DNA of 7,346 nucleotides, from the NCBI GenBank assembly GCA_011620825.1, contig WOYN01000135.1:1-7346 (forward strand), read 5' to 3'. The translations under genes were made by a program, and so were the position numbers. The notes beneath the pieces are model-generated. The model saw only the letters and a program-made list of their open reading frames with translations, did no database searches and was not told where the DNA came from. This DNA comes from Candidatus Methanomethylophilaceae archaeon. GTDB lineage: Archaea > Thermoplasmatota > Thermoplasmata > Methanomassiliicoccales > Methanomethylophilaceae. Shown piece after piece: positions 1-6,306 of the stretch; the first letter of the stretch is position 1; every line of letters starts with the position of its first letter.

Positions 1-3000
1 GGCACTATATACTCCCAGTTCGTGTTCCTTCATTATGTCGAAAACAGACATGTCCTTTACCGTTTTCGAAGCCAGGTCCTTAATATCATCAGACAGCATC
101 TCGATGCTCATCTTCCTGTTAAGGGCCGAATAAATATAGGAAACCAGCATCTTGGCCTCGTCTGCATCTTTTGCACCGCCGGCTACGAACGCGCAAGGTA
201 TGGTGATTATGGGCTCAGTATCTATGTCTGTTAGGCCTGCCCTTATCACCGCGTTGTGCGAAAGCTCCTCCATCCTGACGAACTCCGGTGTTCCGGGGAT
301 GATCTCCCCGTACTCGGTGATATCCGACAGGTATGATATCACAGCCTCGGACGTCGCCTGGTCGAGTTCCAGCATGTTTTCTATGCCCGGATCGTCCAGT
401 GAGCGCTTGCTCACATAGGCCCTGCGCAACAATCTCTCCGCATATCTTTTGATCGAGTCGGGAGCCATTTCCTCATCCCCTTCCGTGCCTGACTTGATCG
501 CGGCCCTCTGAGACAAGACCGTAGCCTCCTGGGAACGACCGCTCCTTAAAAGTATATCGGACATCTCCTCCAGAAGTTTCGGGTCCGGATTATTGGTCCT
601 GAGGAGTTTCTTGTACATCTCCAATACGCCGGGCTGGTTGCGGCGTTCGGAGAATATCCTTGCCTTGGTCACAAGCGCCTCGGCGTTATCGGGCTCTTCA
701 GAGAGAACAGCGTCAACGACCCTGTCGGCATCCATTATGTCTCCGTTCGCATAGTATGCCGATGCAAGACGGTTGCGTGCGGTGTTATCAGAGCCGCATT
801 TGGATACCGCCATCGAATAATCGGATATTGCACCCTCGATGTCACCAATCTTGGACCTGAGATCCCCGTGTTTGATGTATATGGTGCAGTTCCCGCCGTC
901 CGCGTACTTCATCGCATTCTGATAGGCCGCAAGCGCGCCGGGTATATCGCCGAGCGAAGATCTGAGGTCCCCGTCCTTCTCCCAGAGGACCGGGTCTTCC
1001 TGTGATATCCTGAGTCCTTCGGCCACTACTGCCTCAGCGCCTCTAATGTCGCCATCTGCAGAATATACTTCCGACCTGAAAAGGATATATTCCGTATTTC
1101 CGGGCTCCAGTTCCAAGGCACGGTCCGCCATCCTTGCCGCTCCTCTCAGATCGCCAGTGGAATACAGCGAGTTGGCGATGTCGAAAAGCGCCTCATCATC
1201 GTCGGAATCGTCGGCCTCCGCTTTTTCTTCAACAGTGCTGGCGACAGGCTCCCTTGCAACCTTTGCAACGGCTTCGGCCTCTTCTTCCAGCTCAGCAAAT
1301 ATCTTTTCGGCGGAGACCTTGTCGCCGTTAGAGAGGAATGCCTGGGCCAGATCGTTCTTGACGGCACGGTTCTTCGGGTCTTTTTCGAGTATGCGATAGC
1401 ATGTTGCAATGAGCTCGGGATAATTGCCCATGGACGTAAGTATGCCTTTTCTGGACAGCAACAGAGGTATTGATGACTGGTCCTTGGCAAGTTTGGAATT
1501 TATGAATGAAAGGGCGCCGTTGCGGTTCCCCAGCTTCATCATGCAGTCCGCCGCATCGGTTATCGCATAGGAATCCTTGGGATCGATGATAGATATGTCC
1601 GAACATACGCCGATGGCCTCTTTATACATCCCGGCATGCATGCATATTTCCTTCTTTACAATGTAGATATCTTTGTTCCAGACATCTACCATGATCGCCA
1701 TATCGATAAAGTAGAGGGCTTCCTTGTACTTTCCAATGCGGGCGAATATCATTCCCTTTTTAACAAGGGCATATGAGCTTTCCGGATTCAGCTCTATGGC
1801 GCGGTTCAAGGATTCGATCGCCCCGTGAAGGTCACCCTTTTTCTCCTGCACGGAGGCTTTGGACATCCAGAACTCCGGTTCGTCCAAATCCATAAGAACC
1901 GCACGGTTATAGGCTTCCTCGGCCGAGTCGAGGTCTCCGGCGGCCTCATCAGCCATACCTTTTGAGTGCCAAATCACCGGCGAGAACGGGTCCGCGGCGG
2001 CTGCAGCCGCGAACGACACAGATGCTTTCAGGTATTCCCCAAGGGAATATTCGGCGTTGCCCCTGAGCCTGCGGACCAGCGCTATGCTGCCGTATTCCGC
2101 ATCCATCTCCTCGCACAGAAGGGCTGCCTCCTTATACATGCCGTCCTTGACAAGGGATTCCACGACAGTGATAAAATTCTCTGGCCTGCGGTCGGCCCTG
2201 ATTGCTTTGCGATATGCCGAGAGGGAACCTTCGGTATCGCCCATTGCCATCATAACCTCCGACGAATCCAGTATTATGTTGGCATTCTCGGGGTCCAGCT
2301 TGAGTATCCTCTCGCACATCTCCAGAGATGCGCGGTTATTCCCCTGCGCGGTGTATATATCCTTGATCAACACCATGATGCTTGTGTCGGACGGGGAAAG
2401 TTTGAGCGCCGCCTGAGCCTCCTTCATGGCCTTTTCCGACCTGCCCATCGCGAACAGGACCTTTGCGCGTTGGAGGCGGGCATCCGGATTTTTGGAATCC
2501 GATTTGACGGCCGCCGTTGCGGCGTCCAGGGCCCCGGGGTAGTCTCCCTTGACCGCGTCGTTCTTGGACTTGAGAATATTGGCCTTCGTATTCTCGGGAT
2601 AATTCATCAGTATCTTTCTGACCACGGGTTCAGCATGCGCGTTCATTGAGCTTGAGACCAGCCGCTCGGCGCAAATGAGATATGTATCGAGGTCTGCCCT
2701 CTCTGTGTCCAGAAAATCAAGCATGCATTGGGCAGCATCGTCTCTGCGGCCCATCTTCGTGTATACATCGGTAAGACCGTCCATCACCATTGGCGAATGC
2801 GGGTCGGACGCCTCGGCATCCCTGTATAAAGAAAGCGCCTTGTCGATCTTCCCGCCGTTAAGGCAAACCCGGGCGGCTTCGCATGTGATGTAGGTGCAAC
2901 CTTGTTTCACCAGGCCGTCATATAGGACCTCGGCCGAGAACCAATCCTTTTCGTCCGCAGCCATGCGGGCGGCCGCAAGCATATAGTCAGAATGCTTCGC

Positions 3001-3672
3001 GCTGTACTCCTTCGAGCCGACGAGCGCATCTGTCGCGGCATCGCGAGCGCCGCCGAACCAGTCTGAATAAATGTGATATAACCTCTGCTGGGGAGTGTCT
3101 TCTTCTTCGGCCCCGCAGGCAACGGTAGACCTTCCCGCGTAAAGTAGCTCTATGTTCCTATAGAACATCCACCCGCCGGCCGGGTCGGCCTCCTCCAGCA
3201 GTTTATAGATACGCTGATCTAGAGGGTCACTGCACCTTCCGTGCAACAAGACCTTCTTCGCCGACGGCTTGTCCCCCCTGTCCAACAGCAACCGTGCGTG
3301 AACGCTGCTCCTGAGAGGTATGTCCAGTCCGTCACGTACCGTTTCGAACATCTCGGCGGCCATCTCGAAATCGCCCATTCTCTGATAGAGCACCGCCGCC
3401 TCCAGCGCCGGGGCGCAGTCGGTGGAGCGGCGTTTTGCGACCATGTCCGGCAGGATGGACGCGAGGCGTTCGCTGCCACCATCGAAAAGGGTGTCCATGA
3501 GCCTGACAAGTACCGCGGAATTCACGGAGCCTTTGGAGGCTAGCACCTCATTGGCGACCGCTTCGGCCGTAGCGCCCTTCCTTCCGAGTGCAAACTTAGC
3601 AGACCCAGACCCCGAAAGCCTTCTCCACATTGCTAAATCGGAGGAACTCTGGAATACCGGCCCTGAACCCAT
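1..3672 (-). CDS. Giant TPR-repeat protein, 3' end outside window
   Basis: The reverse strand reads from an ATG at 3672 to base 1 without a stop, giving 1224 residues with the C-terminus missing. From about residue 227 to 1062 the protein is a chain of roughly 24 tetratricopeptide repeats, many exactly 34 residues apart (for example beginning at 565, 599, 633, 667, 701, 735 and 769), with the usual G/A pattern and D-P-x-N/D turns such as 'LELEPGN' and 'IELNPES'. An acidic linker (residues about 803-825, near bases 1198-1266) splits the array into about 17 and 7 repeats. Residues 1-226 are helical but not clearly TPR. Residues after 1063 form a different, probably globular, C-terminal domain that I do not recognise. 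No signal peptide or membrane segment is visible, so it is probably a cytoplasmic scaffold; partners are unknown. The start at 3672 is preferred because a TATA-like box lies 27 bases upstream; the next ATG is codon 15 (3630). Confidence 0.9.
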   Translation of the reverse strand, partial: MGSGPVFQSSSDLAMWRRLSGSGSAKFALGRKGATAEAVANEVLASKGSVNSAVLVRLMDTLFDGGSERLASILPDMVAKRRSTDCAPALEAAVLYQRMGDFEMAAEMFETVRDGLDIPLRSSVHARLLLDRGDKPSAKKVLLHGRCSDPLDQRIYKLLEEADPAGGWMFYRNIELLYAGRSTVACGAEEEDTPQQRLYHIYSDWFGGARDAATDALVGSKEYSAKHSDYMLAAARMAADEKDWFSAEVLYDGLVKQGCTYITCEAARVCLNGGKIDKALSLYRDAEASDPHSPMVMDGLTDVYTKMGRRDDAAQCMLDFLDTERADLDTYLICAERLVSSSMNAHAEPVVRKILMNYPENTKANILKSKNDAVKGDYPGALDAATAAVKSDSKNPDARLQRAKVLFAMGRSEKAMKEAQAALKLSPSDTSIMVLIKDIYTAQGNNRASLEMCERILKLDPENANIILDSSEVMMAMGDTEGSLSAYRKAIRADRRPENFITVVESLVKDGMYKEAALLCEEMDAEYGSIALVRRLRGNAEYSLGEYLKASVSFAAAAAADPFSPVIWHSKGMADEAAGDLDSAEEAYNRAVLMDLDEPEFWMSKASVQEKKGDLHGAIESLNRAIELNPESSYALVKKGMIFARIGKYKEALYFIDMAIMVDVWNKDIYIVKKEICMHAGMYKEAIGVCSDISIIDPKDSYAITDAADCMMKLGNRNGALSFINSKLAKDQSSIPLLLSRKGILTSMGNYPELIATCYRILEKDPKNRAVKNDLAQAFLSNGDKVSAEKIFAELEEEAEAVAKVAREPVASTVEEKAEADDSDDDEALFDIANSLYSTGDLRGAARMADRALELEPGNTEYILFRSEVYSADGDIRGAEAVVAEGLRISQEDPVLWEKDGDLRSSLGDIPGALAAYQNAMKYADGGNCTIYIKHGDLRSKIGDIEGAISDYSMAVSKCGSDNTARNRLASAYYANGDIMDADRVVDAVLSEEPDNAEALVTKARIFSERRNQPGVLEMYKKLLRTNNPDPKLLEEMSDILLRSGRSQEATVLSQRAAIKSGTEGDEEMAPDSIKRYAERLLRRAYVSKRSLDDPGIENMLELDQATSEAVISYLSDITEYGEIIPGTPEFVRMEELSHNAVIRAGLTDIDTEPIITIPCAFVAGGAKDADEAKMLVSYIYSALNRKMSIEMLSDDIKDLASKTVKDMSVFDIMKEHELGVYSA

Positions 3673-3694
3673 CGGAATGGTATGAGGGGTTCAG

Positions 3695-3703
3695 TAAATA
3701 AAA
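3695..3703 (-). promoter_or_regulatory. TATA box of the TPR gene (leaderless start)
   Basis: On the minus strand the sequence TTTTATTTA is centred about 27 bases before the ATG at 3672. This is the normal archaeal distance from TATA box to transcription start, and no Shine-Dalgarno motif precedes the ATG. The mRNA therefore probably begins at or next to the start codon. Confidence 0.5.
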
Positions 3704-3710
3704 GTAGGCA

Positions 3711-3803
3711 GAGAAAAAATACGAGGACCCGCCGGCTTTCCGGCTGACTCTTTGCCGAGCACCAGGTGCCCGTGGACCGGGGGCGATGAACAAGACCTCA
3801 AAC
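3711..3803 (-). ncRNA. Possible small RNA in a GC-rich intergenic island
   Basis: Bases 3721-3800 are about 66% G+C while the 40 bases on each side are only about 30-33%. Read on the minus strand, a TATATAAT (3830-3823) lies about 26 bases before position 3800, and the island ends in a hairpin (GCCGG-AAAG-CCGGC, 3744-3731) followed ten bases later by a run of six T (3719-3714). A second palindrome, GCACC-A-GGTGC, lies at 3759-3769. Together these could make a transcript of about 90 nucleotides ending just upstream of the TPR promoter. I match it to no known RNA family, and it holds no convincing protein frame. The call rests only on base composition and signals. Confidence 0.22.
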
Positions 3804-3822
3804 AGACGGACCTTACATCATG

Positions 3823-3830
3823 ATTATATA
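3823..3830 (+). promoter_or_regulatory. TATA box of the tRNA-Gly gene
   Basis: ATTATATA is centred about 30 bases upstream of the mature 5' end of the tRNA at 3857, as expected for an archaeal tRNA promoter with a very short 5' leader. The motif is nearly symmetrical (TATATAAT on the other strand) and could also fire leftwards into the GC-rich island. Confidence 0.6.
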
Positions 3831-3856
3831 CCAGTGAAAAATTAAGGGAACCTGGT

Positions 3857-3929
3857 GCAGCTGTAATCTAGCTGGTTAGGATTCGAGCCTTCCAAGCTCG
3901 TCGCCCGGGTTCGAATCCCGGCGGCTGCA
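3857..3929 (+). tRNA. tRNA-Gly (anticodon TCC)
   Basis: A complete 73-base cloverleaf can be folded by eye. The acceptor stem pairs GCAGCTG (3857-3863) with CGGCTGC (3922-3928), with one G-T pair. The D stem is ATCT/GGAT, also with one G-T pair, around a loop containing the GG pair. The anticodon stem is CGAGC/GCTCG around the loop CTTCCAA, which puts TCC at 3891-3893; this reads GGA and, through wobble, other glycine codons. The variable loop has four bases, and the T arm is CCGGG-TTCGAAT-CCCGG. The discriminator base is A3929. CCA is not encoded and there is no intron. Confidence 0.96.
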
Positions 3930-3935
3930 CTCATC

Positions 3936-3944
3936 TTTTAAAAA
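3936..3944 (+). promoter_or_regulatory. T/A-rich element after the tRNA: terminator and/or promoter
   Basis: TTTTAAAAA starts seven bases after the tRNA end. The T run could release RNA polymerase after the tRNA. The same element could act as a TATA box with a start near 3966, giving the downstream gene (ATG 3994) a leader of about 28 bases. A weaker alternative box, TTTTTGTA (3964-3971), would instead make that gene leaderless. The sequence alone does not decide between them. Confidence 0.4.
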
Positions 3945-3993
3945 TCTCCCAGAACCTGAATGCTTTTTGTACTCACATGCCGTTATAAGCGAC

Positions 3994-4350
3994 ATGGCCG
4001 CTGTGACCGTCGATATGGCATTCTGCGATAAGAAGCACAAAATCACCGCAAAACTCAGGGAAGACGGGGATCTGGATATCCATATCGCCACAGATTGTAT
4101 GCACATCAGGGAATACGCCGACAAACTCGGCAATACCGTCACGGTCAAGGATGTCACGGACTGGAGAGGCAGCAGGGTTTACGACCCGGAGATATGTTCT
4201 GCTTCATCAGCCACATGTCTTGTGCCCTCGGGCATCATCAACGCTGCCTGGCTAGAGCTTGGCATGCTGTCCAAATCCCGGGCGAAACATATCCATGCCA
4301 ACTGCGTACGCTTCACTGAAACGGGCTCCGACGAACTCATAGACGAATGA
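3994..4350 (+). CDS. Small Cys-containing protein, DUF6951-like
   Basis: This 118-residue soluble protein has no signal peptide or membrane segment. It opens with 'MAAVTVDMAFCDK', then 'IATDCMHI' (Cys35), and ends with 'ICSASSATCLVPSGI' (Cys68 and Cys75) and a late Cys104. From memory, this order (V-T-V-x-x-x-x-C near the start, a D-C pair in the middle, C-x-V-P-S-G-I near the end) resembles a family of uncharacterised small proteins common in methanogens, annotated as DUF6951. Its function is not known; the conserved cysteines suggest a metal or redox site, which is inference. The ATG at 3994 is chosen because it gives the family-like N-terminus. The frame is also open from a TTG at 3967, but that would add nine residues unlike the family. 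No Shine-Dalgarno motif precedes the ATG. It follows the tRNA by 64 bases and is convergent with glnK. Confidence 0.75.
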   Translation: MAAVTVDMAFCDKKHKITAKLREDGDLDIHIATDCMHIREYADKLGNTVTVKDVTDWRGSRVYDPEICSASSATCLVPSGIINAAWLELGMLSKSRAKHIHANCVRFTETGSDELIDE

Positions 4351-4369
4351 CCGTGCTCATTGTCGGCCG

Positions 4370-4418
4370 CCGTCCGATAATCACGGCAGTCGTCCTCGCA
4401 TCCCCTTGTATCGGACGG
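4370..4418. repeat. Perfect 10-bp inverted repeat with 29-base loop
   Basis: CCGTCCGATA at 4370-4379 is the exact reverse complement of TATCGGACGG at 4409-4418. It lies 19 bases after the stop codon of the upstream gene, in non-coding DNA between convergent genes. It could fold into a long stem in the 3' untranslated RNA, or be part of a separate structured RNA. Confidence 0.7.
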
Positions 4419-4450
4419 ACCATGACATGTTTGCCCGGGCGCATTGATCG

Positions 4451-4464
4451 GCGGCTTCGGTCGC
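4451..4464 (+). other. UUCG tetraloop hairpin
   Basis: GCGGC-TTCG-GTCGC forms a five-pair stem (one G-U) capped by the very stable C(UUCG)G tetraloop when read as plus-strand RNA. It sits between the 10-bp inverted repeat and the terminator-like hairpin. The tetraloop favours the plus strand as the functional RNA strand. Confidence 0.5.
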
Positions 4465-4473
4465 GTCCGGGAA

Positions 4474-4502
4474 ATCCGGTCCGCAGGGGCCGGATTATTT
4501 TT
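4474..4502 (+). terminator. Terminator-like hairpin plus T run, possibly bidirectional
   Basis: ATCCGGTCC (4474-4482) pairs with GGGCCGGAT (4487-4495) over nine positions, including one G-T pair, around a GCAG loop. It is followed directly by TATTTTT (4496-4502). This is a textbook intrinsic-terminator shape for the plus-strand gene ending at 4350. The A-rich stretch just downstream (4503-4508) gives a T run on the other strand, ahead of the hairpin for leftward transcription, so the region may also help end the amt-glnK transcript. Confidence 0.6.
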
Positions 4503-4537
4503 AAAAAAGTTGTAAAGAATTTGGAGGAAATCACCGC

Positions 4538-4855
4538 TCATTCATCGTGAACTTTTATAGATTCTTCGACTGGCACTACGAATATGCGCCCGTCACCGAT
4601 GTGTCCCGTCAGCGCGGCCTCCTTTATGATATCTATTGTCTGTTGCTTCTGGTCGTCTTCCACGACTATCTCCAGCATTATTTTCTCTATTTCGTCCACG
4701 CGGAAAATTCCGGTCCTGGTGGAGATGTTCACTCCGGATTGGGAACCTCTTCCCTTCACCTGGATCATTGTCATGCCCATTATGCCGTTGCACCTGAGCG
4801 CATCCTTCACGCTCTGGAGCCTTTCCGGGCGGATTATCGCCACTATCATTTTCAT
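4538..4855 (-). CDS. glnK: PII nitrogen regulatory protein (GlnK type) with atypical T-loop
   Basis: This 105-residue protein of the PII family normally forms a trimer that binds ATP/ADP and 2-oxoglutarate and docks on Amt to block ammonium flux. It aligns without gaps to E. coli PII over the core: 'IIRPERL' at the N-terminus, Thr29, 'KGRG' at 34-37, Gln39, Gly41, Arg47, Val53-Asp54, Lys58, and the B-loop 'TGHIGDGRIFV' at 83-93. The T-loop is unusual. Position 51, the uridylylated Tyr in enteric PII, is Phe; Tyr46 is Thr, Lys40 is Ser and Glu50 is Ile. The C-terminus is short, with Lys101 and His103 where Arg101 and Arg103 bind ATP in E. coli. Arg47, the residue that enters the Amt pore in the E. 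coli GlnK-AmtB complex, is kept. It starts nine bases after the amt stop codon and is certainly in the same operon. Confidence 0.94.
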   Translation of the reverse strand: MKMIVAIIRPERLQSVKDALRCNGIMGMTMIQVKGRGSQSGVNISTRTGIFRVDEIEKIMLEIVVEDDQKQQTIDIIKEAALTGHIGDGRIFVVPVEESIKVHDE

Positions 4856-4858
4856 ATA

Positions 4859-4866
4859 ATCACCTC
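4859..4866 (-). promoter_or_regulatory. glnK ribosome binding site overlapping the amt stop
   Basis: On the minus strand, GAGGTGAT overlaps the amt stop codon TGA by two bases and ends three bases before the glnK ATG. It is an eight-base match to the usual archaeal anti-Shine-Dalgarno. This points to tight translational coupling, which fits the need for matched amounts of channel and regulator, and supports ATG 4855 over the second ATG at 4849. Confidence 0.75.
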
Positions 4867-6202
4867 AGTTGTACGCAGACTCCCCATGCTCTGCGATATC
4901 TCCGCCTATGAGTTCCTCGTCCTCGGTGTAACGTATCCTCATAACAAGGGAGATGGCCTTCATTATCACAAAGGAGACCGTGAAACAGTACGCTAGCGTG
5001 AACCCTATGGCCGCCAACTGTCCCACGAACAGATCGACCCCTCCGTCGATGAGCCCGGGGGTGTCGGTCAGCATGGAGGATGCGAATATTCCTGTGGCGA
5101 TCGCCCCCCATATCCCTCCGATTCCATGTATCCCGAACACGTCCAGCGCATCGTCCACTCCCGATCTCTTTCTCATGAATATCACCCCGAAGTAGCATAC
5201 GATCGCGGCCGTGGCACCGATAAATGCAGCCGATGCCGGACTGACGAACGCACATGCCGGAGTGATGGCGACCAGACCCGACAGGAAGCCCGCGCACATA
5301 CCTGAAACGCTCACGCGCCCCGCGTGCAACACCTGCATCGCGCCCCATGCCAGCATTGCGACCATCGAGCTGATGATGGTCGTCGCGATGACGATCACCA
5401 AGGTCTCGTTGACCGCGAGCCCGGACCCTCCGTTGAAACCGATCCAACCCAACCACAGCAATATTGCGCCCAGATACATCCAGGGGATGCTGTGGGGCCT
5501 GTCCTTAATCGTCCTGCTGCTCCTCTTTCCGAGGACCATCGCGATCGCAACGCCGGTTATTCCCGCACATATGTGGACTACCATTCCTCCTGCGTAATCG
5601 AGAGATACGATATGGCCTCCTGCTGTCGAGAGCAGACCGCCTCCCCATACCATATGCGCCATGGGCGCGTACACCAGGACGGACCAAAGGGCCAGGAACA
5701 ACATTATGGCCGAGAACCTCGCCCTCTCTGCACTGGCACCGATCACGATGCATGCGGTCACCCCTGCAAACATTCCCTGGAACATCAGGAACTCCATATC
5801 GGGTATCGTCAGTCCCAAAGAGCTCGAATCATACGGTACGTTATGCATGAGTGCGAAACCCAGGTCCCCTATGAAGCCACCGATGTCGCCGCTGAAGGCC
5901 AGAGAGTATCCTATAAAGGCCCATATGACGAAAACCAGCGCCACCCCCATGATGCACTGGGCGATGGTGGAGGTCATGCTTTGCTTCCTGAGCATCCCTC
6001 CATAGAACAGCGCCAAAGCGGGAGCCATCATGAACACCAATGTCGTCGCTACGAGCACCCACGTCATATCGGTATGGTCCAGTACGCCCGAAGCATCATC
6101 CGCCAGTATTTCAGCGGTTTCCGCGGACGCCTCCGGTAAAAGGAAGAGCGACACCGATGCGATTGCAACTACGACGACTGCGATCATTATTCCCAATTTC
6201 AT
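4865..6202 (-). CDS. amt: Ammonium transporter Amt
   Basis: This 445-residue Amt/Mep/Rh channel conducts ammonium across the cytoplasmic membrane as a trimer. Residues 1-27 look like a cleavable signal peptide ('PEASA' before 'ETAE'), and about eleven membrane helices follow. Family hallmarks are present: 'FYGGMLR' at 66-72; the Phe gate in 'FQGMF' (Phe141 and Phe145); the 'GASAERARF' signature at 155-163; Trp186 in 'AHMVWGGG'; the structural Asp202 in 'LDYAGG'; the first pore His210 in 'VVHICAG'; 'GFNGGSG' with Phe256 and Ser260; and the second pore His359 in 'DVFGIHGIGGIWG'. All known transport residues seem intact, so it should be functional. The short charged tail (from about 422) is where GlnK normally docks. 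The start at 6202 has a strong Shine-Dalgarno. It is first in an operon with glnK. Confidence 0.97.
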   Translation of the reverse strand: MKLGIMIAVVVVAIASVSLFLLPEASAETAEILADDASGVLDHTDMTWVLVATTLVFMMAPALALFYGGMLRKQSMTSTIAQCIMGVALVFVIWAFIGYSLAFSGDIGGFIGDLGFALMHNVPYDSSSLGLTIPDMEFLMFQGMFAGVTACIVIGASAERARFSAIMLFLALWSVLVYAPMAHMVWGGGLLSTAGGHIVSLDYAGGMVVHICAGITGVAIAMVLGKRSSRTIKDRPHSIPWMYLGAILLWLGWIGFNGGSGLAVNETLVIVIATTIISSMVAMLAWGAMQVLHAGRVSVSGMCAGFLSGLVAITPACAFVSPASAAFIGATAAIVCYFGVIFMRKRSGVDDALDVFGIHGIGGIWGAIATGIFASSMLTDTPGLIDGGVDLFVGQLAAIGFTLAYCFTVSFVIMKAISLVMRIRYTEDEELIGGDIAEHGESAYN

Positions 6203-6207
6203 TTTAA

Positions 6208-6213
6208 ACCTCC
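6208..6213 (-). promoter_or_regulatory. amt ribosome binding site
   Basis: GGAGGT on the minus strand lies five bases before the ATG at 6202. It fixes the amt start and, unlike the genes with a TATA box 26-27 bases from the ATG, implies a transcribed leader of roughly 60 bases. Confidence 0.8.
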
Positions 6214-6262
6214 ATTTTTCGCCTCGTTTCCAATCAATCTATCCATTGCGATTGAGGCTAAT

Positions 6263-6276
6263 TAGACAAATGTCTA
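6263..6276. promoter_or_regulatory. Palindromic operator, site 1 (best copy)
   Basis: TAGACA-AA-TGTCTA is a perfect palindrome with six-base arms around a two-base centre. It lies where the transcript from the TATA box at 6283-6291 would begin (about 6261-6265), so a protein bound here would block amt initiation. The regulator is unknown. The sequence does not match the GGAA-N6-TTCC operator of the archaeal nitrogen repressor NrpR. Confidence 0.65.
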
Positions 6277-6282
6277 GTCATG

Positions 6283-6291
6283 TATTAATAT
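6283..6291 (-). promoter_or_regulatory. TATA box of the amt-glnK operon
   Basis: Read on the minus strand, ATATTAATA lies between operator sites 1 and 2 and predicts a transcription start near 6261-6265. A second A/T-rich element, TTATATTTT (6354-6346), lies upstream between sites 3 and 4 and could be an alternative box. Confidence 0.5.
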
Positions 6292-6292
6292 T

Positions 6293-6306
6293 TTGACAAA
6301 TGTCTA
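6293..6306. promoter_or_regulatory. Palindromic operator, site 2
   Basis: TTTGACA-AA-TGTCTAA (6292-6307) is a palindrome with one mismatched pair. It sits just upstream of the amt TATA box, where archaeal TFB contacts DNA, so occupancy could either block TFB or help recruit it. It shares GACAAATGTCTA with site 1. Confidence 0.55.

Noticed and set aside
1966..2649. 227-codon plus-strand open frame
   Set aside because: It is antisense to the TPR gene, whose frame is continuous with clear 34-residue repeats. The plus-strand protein has no recognisable domain.
3783..3789. C box of a C/D guide RNA (GCGATGA)
   Set aside because: One base off consensus, no D box downstream, and the nearest CTGA lies about 37 bases upstream, far outside normal box spacing.
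3596..3793. 65-codon minus-strand frame with a TTG start and a GAGGT motif upstream
   Set aside because: It overlaps the start of the TPR gene in another frame, crosses its promoter, and its protein has no recognisable features.
3967..3993. TTG start extending the small Cys protein by nine residues
   Set aside because: The extension is unlike the family N-terminus, and the ATG at 3994 gives the expected V-T-V beginning. A start at a leaderless TTG is possible but less likely.
5324..6139. 271-codon plus-strand open frame
   Set aside because: Antisense shadow of amt. The sequence is rich in His, Arg and Gln and has no fold signature, while the amt frame has every family motif.
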